NCBI GenBank assembly: GCA_007123985.1
Contig: SLGA01000207.1
Location: 1 to 12,150, forward strand
Direction of reading: 5' to 3'
Source of the DNA: Balneolaceae bacterium
GTDB taxonomy: Bacteria; Bacteroidota; Rhodothermia; Balneolales; Balneolaceae
DNA length: 12,150 nucleotides
Position numbers and translations under genes: made by a program. The notes beneath the pieces are model-generated. The model was given only the letters and a program-made list of their open reading frames with translations, did not search any database and was not told the origin of the DNA. Of this stretch, positions 1 through 7,300 are shown in pieces (positions within the stretch are counted from its first letter, which is position 1; each line of letters begins with the position of its first letter).

Positions 1-1918
1 GTGGTTTTGCAAGCTCTACTGCCTTAATGGGATTATCATGCGTGGCAAGTTCTTTAAGCTGATCAAGAACAACTTCTTTCTCTTTTAGATTATCTTTACG
101 CTCTTCTTTTACCTCTTTGAAAAAGTCGCGTCGTCGATCGTAAAAATGATCCATCGCATCTTTGAACTTCTTCCAGATTTTGCCAGATTTTCGCTTGGGT
201 ACAGGTCCAACAGCTTTCCACTGGTCCATCAGTTTCTGGAAATCTTTGTGGGTCTGTTCCCACTCTTCTGATTCCTTCAGCTCGTTTGCCTTTTCAATTA
301 TGCGAAGTTTCTTGTTGTAATTTTCTTCTTCCTGTTCGCGAAGCTGGTCAATGTTTTCGCTCTTCTTGTCATTAAAAGCATCCGTTGCGGCTTTGAATCT
401 GTCCCACATTTCGTTTTCATCTTTCTGGGGCAGATTGCCAATTTTTTTCCAGCGCCGGTGCAGTTTATTCACTTTTCTCGACGCTTTTGCAATATCATCG
501 GCATCAATCAGTGCTTCTGCTTCGTCAATAAGCTGCTTTTTCTTAGAGAGAAACTTCTCAATATCCTTTCTGTATTTTGCATCGTATTTAAATCGCATGG
601 AATGGAAATTATCCTGCGCACGATGAAACCGATCCCATATTTCCTGATTTTTCTCAATTGGAATGCGGCCAATTTTTCTGAATTGCCGGGTAAAGTCCGA
701 TAATTTTTTGTCGAGCTCTTTCCAATCGGAATCCTGATCAACTGAATTAAGAAACTCTTCCATTTTTTCAAGAATAACCAGCTTACCTGTAAGATTATCC
801 TCTTCCTGTTGCTTCTGTTTTACAAGTCTGTCAACTTTATGCTCTTCAAATGTATTTATAAGACCATTAAACGATGATTCCAGCTTTTCCTGCTCTGATG
901 CCGGTATCGGTTTAATCTGCTCCCAGCGTCCTTTCAGGCGGGCAACATCGCGCGTGTGGGTCCATTTTTCTTCGTCAATAATCTGTTTTAACTGCTTTAG
1001 AACCTCTTTTTTCTTTTCGAGATTTTCTTCACGTATGCGCTTTTGCTCTTCGTAATGTGCTTTTTTCTTCTCTTCAAGAGCTTCCCGCAGAGTGTCAATT
1101 TTTTGCCTGTATGGCTTGAGATCTGCCCCCTCGGCATCCGGGCCTTCACTCCATTTCAGGTCAAGGTTTTCAAACTCTATTGTTGCGTATGCCCAGTCTG
1201 AAAGCTCTGTAAGTGTTTCCGCTTTTTCAGCAAGGTTTTTGTAATAATCTTCCGGTGTTGGTTCTGCGGCTTCTTCTTCACTTTCACTCTGAGTTTCTGA
1301 TGATTCCTCTACATCTGCTGCTTTCCGCATAGCATCTGTTTGTTCAGCTTCACTTTTGGCTGCTTCAGCATCATCTTCTATGGCCTCTACATTTTCTTCA
1401 TCAGCAACAGCTTCTTCCCGCGTTTCATCCGTTGTTATTTCAACGGCGGGCTCTGAATCCTCTATCTTAACAGGTTTGGATTCTTCAACTTTCCCATCGG
1501 TTGCTTCAGAATTAGCCTCTGTAATTTCAACCTTATTTTGCTCAGCTTCAGTGTCTCCAGTTGCCAGCTCGCTGAATTTCACTTTTGCACTATTTACCAA
1601 TGCTTCGAAATCGCCAATGGCATTTGATGATGAGATGTCTTCAATCAACTTATTGAATGATGCCTGAAGGCTGTCGGTGACGGTGAGGTTTGCTGATTCT
1701 TCGAAGAACGTTTCCACGCGTTCAGAAAGCTTCTGAAAAGCATGTTCAAATTCCTTGATTTTCTCTTCTGCAGAATCCGGGTCTACACTACCCAGTGTTC
1801 TCTCTTCAAACAGATTATTGCTTTTTAAAACTACTTCGCCGTTTTCTTTTACGTAAGCAAAGTTATTTTCAAACAAGTGTTGGGTGTCAGATTCGGTTGT
1901 GGTTTTTTTCTCAGTCAA
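1..1918 (-). CDS. DUF349 repeat coiled-coil protein, 3' end outside window
   Basis: An open frame runs from about 1918 to the left edge without a stop (639 codons, C-terminus missing). The first ~115 residues contain a short segment of the form FAYVKENGEVVLK. Residues ~119-225 are a strongly acidic, Glu/Ala/Ser-rich linker. From ~235 onward there are about five tandem helical repeats of DUF349 type, recognised by the pattern W-x-x-I/V-G-x-(I/L/V)-P followed by a W-x-x-F; clear copies lie near residues 392-445 (WDRFHRAQDNF), 472-521 (WKKIGNLPQ, MWDRFKAATDAF) and 549-600 (WKAVGPVPK, IWKKFKDAMDHF), with degenerate copies near 235-290 and 314-355. There is no signal peptide or membrane segment, so it is probably cytoplasmic. 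The family's function is not established. The start is uncertain: an in-frame stop lies at about 1981 and no ATG occurs before 1330; TTG at 1918 (giving MTEKKTTTESD) fits best and keeps the conserved N-terminal segment. Confidence 0.85.
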   Translation of the reverse strand, partial: MTEKKTTTESDTQHLFENNFAYVKENGEVVLKSNNLFEERTLGSVDPDSAEEKIKEFEHAFQKLSERVETFFEESANLTVTDSLQASFNKLIEDISSSNAIGDFEALVNSAKVKFSELATGDTEAEQNKVEITEANSEATDGKVEESKPVKIEDSEPAVEITTDETREEAVADEENVEAIEDDAEAAKSEAEQTDAMRKAADVEESSETQSESEEEAAEPTPEDYYKNLAEKAETLTELSDWAYATIEFENLDLKWSEGPDAEGADLKPYRQKIDTLREALEEKKKAHYEEQKRIREENLEKKKEVLKQLKQIIDEEKWTHTRDVARLKGRWEQIKPIPASEQEKLESSFNGLINTFEEHKVDRLVKQKQQEEDNLTGKLVILEKMEEFLNSVDQDSDWKELDKKLSDFTRQFRKIGRIPIEKNQEIWDRFHRAQDNFHSMRFKYDAKYRKDIEKFLSKKKQLIDEAEALIDADDIAKASRKVNKLHRRWKKIGNLPQKDENEMWDRFKAATDAFNDKKSENIDQLREQEEENYNKKLRIIEKANELKESEEWEQTHKDFQKLMDQWKAVGPVPKRKSGKIWKKFKDAMDHFYDRRRDFFKEVKEERKDNLKEKEVVLDQLKELATHDNPIKAVELAKP

Positions 1919-1975
1919 AATACTGCCGGATTTGGTTGCAAAATTACGGCTCGAGGCCTTCTTTGTTAGCTTTAT

Positions 1976-2004
1976 AGTTTACTGAACATTCAATATGGAA
2001 TCAA
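1976..2004 (-). promoter_or_regulatory. candidate sigma70-like promoter for the DUF349 gene
   Basis: On the minus strand TTGATT (2004-1999) is followed after 17 bases by TAAACT (1981-1976). Each hexamer matches the sigma70 consensus at four of six positions. It would start transcription near 1969, giving a leader of roughly 50 bases before the proposed TTG start. The rest of the 1919-2102 gap shows no other gene. This is a sequence match only. Confidence 0.3.
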
Positions 2005-2102
2005 CTGCAACCCATTTTGAAGGATTGTTCGAGGTTAGTACCAAAACCAATGCTTTTTCTGTTGCGTTCTTTTTTGAAATCAAGAATAATATTTTGCCGA
2101 GA

Positions 2103-2136
2103 ATACAAAAAAGAAAAGCCCCAAAACGGGGCTTTT
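2103..2136 (-). terminator. intrinsic terminator after the MscS gene
   Basis: A perfect 9-bp stem (AAAAGCCCC at 2114-2122 pairing with GGGGCTTTT at 2128-2136) encloses a 5-base loop. Read on the minus strand it starts 19 bases beyond the mscS stop codon and is followed by a T-rich run (C then six Ts at 2113-2107). A short T run on the plus side means it could also act in the other direction, but no plus-strand gene points at it. Confidence 0.9.
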
Positions 2137-2155
2137 TACTCAATTAAGATCAGTT

Positions 2156-2980
2156 TTAGTTCTCTTTGAACAGGTGAACATCCCGCTGCGGGAATGGAAT
2201 ACTAACACCATTTTCATCAAACCGTTCTTTTACTTTCTTGGTGATATCGTACCTCAAAGGCCATACATTGCTGCGATCGGTCCAGGGGCGAACACGTATA
2301 TCAACCGAACTGTCCCCAAGATTACTGATTGCAATTAGTGGTTCCGGCTCTTTGTGCACACGCTCATCTTCCTCGAGAATTTCTTTAATAATTCGAATCG
2401 CTTTGTCCATATCATCTGAATACCCGATACCAAACTCCATATCCACTCTTCGTGTATTAAAACGATTCAGGTTTTGGATCTCAGCACCCCAAACCTTCGA
2501 ATTTGGCATGGAAACGCCAACATTATCAAACGTATGCATTTCTGTTGTAAATAGATTAATAGCATCAACCACACCCATGGTTCCGCCAATGCTTACGGCA
2601 TCTCCAACTTTAAAGGGGCGCAATAACAACAGCATTACACCGGCTGCAATGTTACTTAGTGTTCCCTGAAGAGCCAGGCCAACAGCAAGTGCGGAGGCAC
2701 CCAAAACGGCAACAATACTAGTAGTTTCAACGCCAAATTGCCCCAAAACAGCAAGCAGAGTAACAATAATTACAAAAATTCTTGTTATCTGGCCAAGAAT
2801 TGGAACCAGTGTATCATCAATACTTTCTGATTCCCCGGCCTTATGAATTACTTTTTTAGATGCCCATCCGGCAATAATGTAACCGGCAATAAGAATAAGA
2901 ATTGCTCCTAGTACACTCAGACCGTATTCGGTTGCCATGGGAATTAAGGTTTCTGAATAATCTGATAGTTGTTCTTCCAT
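2156..2980 (-). CDS. mscS: MscS-family small-conductance mechanosensitive channel
   Basis: A 274-residue protein, close in size and plan to E. coli MscS. Membrane segments are visible at about residues 20-40, 63-83 and 86-120. The third, pore-lining helix carries the glycine/alanine-packed signature GLALQG (101-106) followed by LSNIAAGV, then RPFKVGD (121-127), which opens the cytoplasmic beta domain with its GG turn (132-133). The MPN motif at 158-160 precedes the alpha/beta vestibule domain, which ends in SIPFPQRDVHL. Known role of the family: a homoheptameric inner-membrane channel that opens on membrane tension and releases solutes in osmotic downshock. ATG at 2980 gives the usual N-terminus; there is no Shine-Dalgarno. 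The start lies only about 40 bases beyond the Dps terminator, so its promoter must overlap that terminator or expression depends on read-through. Its own terminator follows the stop. Confidence 0.95.
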   Translation of the reverse strand: MEEQLSDYSETLIPMATEYGLSVLGAILILIAGYIIAGWASKKVIHKAGESESIDDTLVPILGQITRIFVIIVTLLAVLGQFGVETTSIVAVLGASALAVGLALQGTLSNIAAGVMLLLLRPFKVGDAVSIGGTMGVVDAINLFTTEMHTFDNVGVSMPNSKVWGAEIQNLNRFNTRRVDMEFGIGYSDDMDKAIRIIKEILEEDERVHKEPEPLIAISNLGDSSVDIRVRPWTDRSNVWPLRYDITKKVKERFDENGVSIPFPQRDVHLFKEN

Positions 2981-3020
2981 AAACAGTTATAGTTCTTCTT
3001 TTTTTGATTGTTAGCTATTT

Positions 3021-3053
3021 AAAAAAACCGGGAATCCTTAACAGAATTCCCGG
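3021..3053 (-). terminator. intrinsic terminator after dps
   Basis: An 8-bp perfect stem (CCGGGAAT at 3028-3035 with ATTCCCGG at 3046-3053) and a 10-base loop is followed on the minus strand by seven Ts (3027-3021). It begins 31 bases after the dps stop codon and separates dps from the MscS gene. Confidence 0.88.
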
Positions 3054-3084
3054 GTAGATATTTATGATATTTTAATTGTGTGCC

Positions 3085-3564
3085 TTATTCCAGGTGGCTG
3101 CGCAGCATCCATGCAGTTTTTGAATGTACATGAAGACGCTGTGTTAAAAGGTCGATTGAAGCTTCATCATCGGCTTCATCGCACAGAGGCAACACTTCTC
3201 TTGCAGTTCTTAGAATTGTTTCATTATCAACAGCCAGCCTTCGCACCATTTCAAGCGCCTTGGGCTGATCGGTATCTTCTTCAATAGACGTAATTTTTGA
3301 ATACTCTCGGAACGACCCGGGAGCTCTGTAACCCAGTGAGCGAATTCTTTCTGCAATTTCATCGATTGCTTCTGCAAGCTCGGTATATTGCTCTTCAAAT
3401 TGAGCATGAAGTGAGTGAAACAACTCACCGGTTACATTCCAGTGGTAATTATGCGTTTTAAGGTAAACCATATAACTGTCGGCAAGCACGCGAGACAAAC
3501 CTTCAGCTATATTTTGTCTGTTCTCTTTTGATATTCCAATGTTTACATCCATATCGTTTTTCAT
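3085..3564 (-). CDS. dps: Dps, DNA-protecting ferritin-like ferroxidase
   Basis: A 159-residue four-helix-bundle protein of the Dps family. The signature block HWNVTGELFHSLHAQFEEQY lies at residues 41-60. The intersubunit ferroxidase ligands can be placed by spacing from E. coli and Listeria Dps: H41, H53, E57 (Asp in those two proteins), D68 and E72 (in AIDEIAERIRSLG). Known role of the family: dodecamers that oxidise Fe(II) with hydrogen peroxide, store iron and in many species coat DNA during starvation. The N-terminal tail before the first helix is short and only mildly charged, so strong DNA binding is not assured. ATG at 3564 is used; an alternative ATG is residue 5. A very good promoter sits 42 bases upstream and a terminator follows, so it is probably monocistronic, with possible read-through from the STAS gene behind it. 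Confidence 0.96.
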   Translation of the reverse strand: MKNDMDVNIGISKENRQNIAEGLSRVLADSYMVYLKTHNYHWNVTGELFHSLHAQFEEQYTELAEAIDEIAERIRSLGYRAPGSFREYSKITSIEEDTDQPKALEMVRRLAVDNETILRTAREVLPLCDEADDEASIDLLTQRLHVHSKTAWMLRSHLE

Positions 3565-3600
3565 TTCTTTGATGATTTTATATTTGTCAGTGAAGTGATT

Positions 3601-3630
3601 TTGAAATTATATCAAAACCGTTTCTATAAT
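3601..3630 (+). promoter_or_regulatory. plus-strand promoter-like sequence opposing the dps promoter
   Basis: TTGAAA (3601-3606), an 18-base spacer and a perfect TATAAT (3625-3630) lie on the plus strand. They overlap the minus-strand dps promoter, so each -10 lies next to or within the other's -35 region. A transcript from here would run antisense to the STAS gene (3702-4040). No convincing plus-strand gene follows; the 67-codon frame at 3642-3845 is mostly a shadow of the STAS gene. Confidence 0.4.
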
Positions 3631-3635
3631 GACAA
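3606..3635 (-). promoter_or_regulatory. sigma70-like dps promoter
   Basis: On the minus strand TTGTCA (3635-3630, five of six consensus bases) is followed by an 18-base spacer and TATAAT (3611-3606, six of six). Transcription would start near 3599, leaving a leader of about 35 bases before the dps ATG. The spacer and the -10 form an imperfect inverted repeat (ATTATA, AAAC, GTTT, TATAAT), which could be an operator or only the by-product of two overlapping promoters. Confidence 0.7.
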
Positions 3636-3701
3636 AAACCGATGGATTACCATTCCAAGAAAGTTACTTCTCGGCTGACATTCAAAACGTTACGGAGAAT
3701 T

Positions 3702-4040
3702 CTAATTGTAAGACTCTACTGCTTCATCCACCGATTTGAAGTGCCTAAACACAGTAATAAGTTTTGTAACTACCAGCAGACTCTCGATTTTCTTGTCTGC
3801 ACGGCAAATTCTCAGGTCGCCACCCGCTTTCTTCATCGTTGTTAAGCCGCCAATTAGCATTCCTAAACCTGATGAGTTCATAAACTTAACTTTACCGAGA
3901 TCCACAATTACGTTTGTTTTGCCTTCTTCCACCAAAGAGTGTAAAAGCTTCGTAAAATCCTCGGTGCTTGGCCCACCCATAATATTTCCTTTCATCTCGA
4001 TTATTACACTTCCGTACTTTTCACTAACGTTCGTTTTCAT
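3702..4040 (-). CDS. STAS-domain anti-anti-sigma factor-like protein
   Basis: A 112-residue single-domain protein that aligns along its length with SpoIIAA/RsbV-type anti-sigma-factor antagonists. Key features are a beta strand VIIEMKGNI (12-20), the strand NVIVDLGKV (43-51), and the phosphorylation loop FMNSSGLG (53-60). S56 matches the serine phosphorylated in B. subtilis SpoIIAA (S58); the preceding Asp of that motif is Asn here (N55). Known role: the unphosphorylated form binds a kinase/anti-sigma factor and frees a sigma factor; other STAS proteins serve in different partner-switching pathways. No anti-sigma kinase, PP2C phosphatase or sigma factor gene is in the window, so its partner is unknown. 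ATG at 4040 has no Shine-Dalgarno. There is only a weak hairpin downstream, so transcription may continue into dps. Confidence 0.9.
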   Translation of the reverse strand: MKTNVSEKYGSVIIEMKGNIMGGPSTEDFTKLLHSLVEEGKTNVIVDLGKVKFMNSSGLGMLIGGLTTMKKAGGDLRICRADKKIESLLVVTKLITVFRHFKSVDEAVESYN

Positions 4041-4324
4041 GTTGTTAAGCCTATAGGTTTTATTGGTTAAAGACGTCTATTTAAAAAAATTAAACCGATT
4101 TACACGGCAAAATTAATAAATAATTTCAAATTAGTTCTGTTTCTTTTAGATTCAGTCAGTTGGTTTAAAGTATCAAATTAATAATTAACCTTTTAGGTTA
4201 AAACTAAACAGGTGAGATATTAAAGAGCCGGGATGTACGATTGTCTTTTTGATCCGTCTCAACAAAAGATGTCTTTCTCTAATCTGAACTGGAGTCCATC
4301 CATTCATTGCAACTCATAAATCCT
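4041..4324. promoter_or_regulatory. divergent intergenic region with repeated GGTT(T)AA motifs
   Basis: This 284-base AT-rich gap between the divergent STAS and kinase genes must contain both promoters. No strong sigma70 match was found; a weak plus-strand candidate is TTGGTT (4160-4165), 16 bases, TAATTA (4182-4187). Five copies of GGTTAA/GGTTTAA occur in alternating orientation: 4065-4070 (plus), 4090-4096 (minus), 4162-4168 (plus), 4185-4190 (minus) and 4196-4201 (plus). The last two form a perfect 6-bp inverted repeat around a 5-base centre. No coding frame of note lies here. Confidence 0.4.
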
Positions 4325-7300
4325 ATGAAATCGTACAGAGTATTTCTAACGGTATGCGCCTTCCTTTTAAGCTCACAGTTGCTTTCCGCTCAACCATCAT
4401 CTTTTCAGTTTGAGCGATTAACACCCGCAGATGGTCTCGCATCCACTACTGTGATCGATATTGTCCAGGATAGTTACGGATTTATCTGGATTGGCTCGCA
4501 GGATGGATTGAGCCGCTACGATGGCCGTGTATTTAAGCATTTCCGGCCAAACCCGCGCGACTCCGCTTCCATCTCCAGTTTGAACGCAGAATATCTAACG
4601 GCTGATAACAAAGGCGGTATTTGGGTAACAATCACCGATCAGGGCCTCGATTATTACGATGCAGAACTTGAAGGCTTCAGGCTCTACCGCCCCGAGCAGG
4701 GCCTTCCGCCTAATCAGCGATATATTGAGGTGAGTATAGATGATTATGATAATGTATGGGCCTCTACTGATAGTTCCATATTTCGATTAAACAGAGAAAC
4801 GGATCATTTTGAAGCTGAAGAGGGTCAGCGTGAAGGCAGCATTTACAGGCTTTACGCTACAAATAATGGTGAGTTACTGTTCTTTATGCAATCCGGAGCA
4901 TCTGTTTTTATCGGCCGGAGAAGCAGCAGTGGCGAGTATACGTACGTACCGCTTACCAGAGACCTGAATCCATCGGGGAGCCACCCGTACAGAATGCACC
5001 TTATGAAAGACGGCCTCGGCACTGAATGGCTGATTAACCAGGATCTCATTTCAAGGAAAGCGCCTGGTGAAGATTCATGGCAGCGGGTTCCAGTTCAAAA
5101 CAGCCAATGTCTATCTAATTTGCGGGAAGCACAACTTTTTGGTGAAAACTACATCTGGGTTAAAACCACAGAATCTCTCTGCCAGATCACAATTGATACG
5201 GGGAATACGGCAATATTCAGGCATAATCCTGAAAACCCTCACAGCTTATTACCCATTCGCGCCGGTTCCGACAGCAGAATATACATCGACAGGCAGGGCA
5301 TTCTATGGGTTGCCAACTTTGCATCCGGTATTAGCAGGGTTGATCTCTACGGAGGTGGTTTTCATCTGTATAACTCGTTGAGCATGTTACCCACCAATGA
5401 AGTAATTTCTGTACTGGAAGCTTCTGACGGCACTTTTTGGACCGGAACCAGAATGTTGGGTAGCAGCCTCATCCGTTTGAACAGAGACGGGCGGGTACTA
5501 AACCGGTTCGGAACCACATCGTTTGATGCACCTCGGGGAAGAACTGTTGCCAACCAGTTAAGTCATCCGCATATTTTTGCACTTACTCAATCGCAAGATG
5601 GCTCCATCTGGGCTGGAAGCGGAAGTACCACGTCTATTTTTGGCGGGTTAAACAGAATACGGCCGGGAAGCAGTTCAGTAACTCGATTCAAGAACGACCC
5701 AAATGACAGCAACTCACTCCCCAACAATGATATTCAGGCTCTTACAACAGACGGAAGTAATCGTGTATGGTTCCTCTCATCAGACGAGAATCTCCACTGG
5801 ATCAATCCGGCTACAGAGCGTTTTAGTACAGCAGAACTTCCCAAAACTAACTTGAACGGATCCTATCAAAATCAGCAGCTTTACACAGACAGCGACGGCA
5901 ATGTTTGGATTATCAAAGCGGAAAGAGATGTTCTGTTTATGTTGGATCACGAAAGTATCACTATTCAAACAGTGGCCCTGGAATCTCCGCCCGGAAGTCA
6001 CAATACCGATACCATCGGTCAGTTTAACTCCATCCATCAGGATATTGACGGGCGATACTGGATCTCAACAAACCTTGGGTTTGCCCAGTTTAATCCGCTT
6101 TCCGGCGAAATTATTTCCTGGTACAGCATTGAAACCCACAATCTGCCCTCGTCAGAAATAGCAGGTATTCAATCAGATGAATTCGGAAATCTCTGGTTAT
6201 CCTCTGCCAATGGTATTGTAAAATTCAATATTGTGAGTGAAGAGATTACACATTTTGGGTATGATCGCGGTCTGCAGGGAAATGTTTTCAACCCCGGTGT
6301 GAGTTATCGCGGTGATTCAGGTGATATCTATTTTGGCGGAGCAGGAGGGCTCAATGTTTTCACCCCTGATCTTATCACTACCAATCCAATCCCACCCGAT
6401 ATCGTTTTTACGGCACTCTACCTGGACGGTCGTGAAATATTACCCGGTGAGGACGCGCCCATTTCCGAATCACTGCTTACCGCCGATGTTATAACCATTA
6501 GCCCGGATGTAACAACACTTACCATCGAATTTGCAGCACTCCATTTTGCCAGCCCGGCAAAAAACCAATATCGGTATATGCTTGAAGGTTTTGATAATTT
6601 GTGGAGATACGGTGGCACTTCGGGCAGCACAACGTACACCAACCTGCCTCCCGGCGAGTACACCTTCAGGCTGATGGCTGCGAACCGAGACGGATTCTGG
6701 AGCGACGGATTTGACCAGATAAAAATCATTACCGTGCTGCCTCCCTGGTGGCGAACATGGTGGGCCTACACCATCTACTTTATGTTTTTTGCACTAGGTG
6801 TTTTTATAGTTGACAGGGTACAGCGCCGCAGGCTCATTTTGCGGGAAAGAGAGAAAACAAGGGAGCGTGAACTGGCTCAGGCTAAAGAGATCGAAGCTGC
6901 CTACCACGAGCTCGCAAACACTCACCTGAAGCTTGAAAAAGCGCATGAAAATCTGAAAAAAACACAGGAACAGCTCGTTCAGCAGGAAAAACTCGCCTCA
7001 CTCGGGCAACTGACCGCAGGGATTGCCCACGAGATCAAAAATCCACTCAATTTTGTAAACAACTTCTCTGAAGTAAGCATTGAACTGGTTGATGAAGCGC
7101 GCGAGGAAATAAACTCTATTGGGACAAACCATAATCTGCCACTTCAGGAGGTTTACGAGATTCTTGATGATCTTGAAGCCAATCTCAAAAAGATACTTGA
7201 ACATGGTTCAAGAGCTGATAAGATTGTGAAATCGATGCTGATGCACAGCAGAAGCGGCAACGAGCAGATGGTCTCTGAAAATATAAACCAATTGCTTAAA

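Noticed and set aside
508..771. 87-codon minus-strand frame
   Set aside because: It lies in a different frame fully inside the DUF349 repeats, whose own frame shows clear repeat motifs.
1356..1667. Serine/alanine-rich plus-strand frame of 103 codons
   Set aside because: It is the complement of the acidic Glu/Ala/Ser linker of the DUF349 gene; the composition is that expected of a shadow frame.
1975..1989. ATG at 1989 as the start of the DUF349 gene
   Set aside because: It is in another frame and stops after five codons (MFSKL), so it cannot be the start without a frameshift.
3642..3657. Small hairpin (ATGG/CCAT) as a terminator for the STAS gene
   Set aside because: The stem has only four base pairs, too weak to support a call despite the Ts that follow on the minus strand.
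3642..3845. 67-codon plus-strand frame downstream of the plus-strand promoter-like sequence
   Set aside because: Most of it is antisense to the STAS gene, it has no recognisable domain or ribosome binding site, and its composition looks like a shadow.
4307..4324. TTG start extending the sensor kinase by six residues
   Set aside because: The ATG at 4325 begins a textbook signal peptide, and the extra residues add nothing recognisable.
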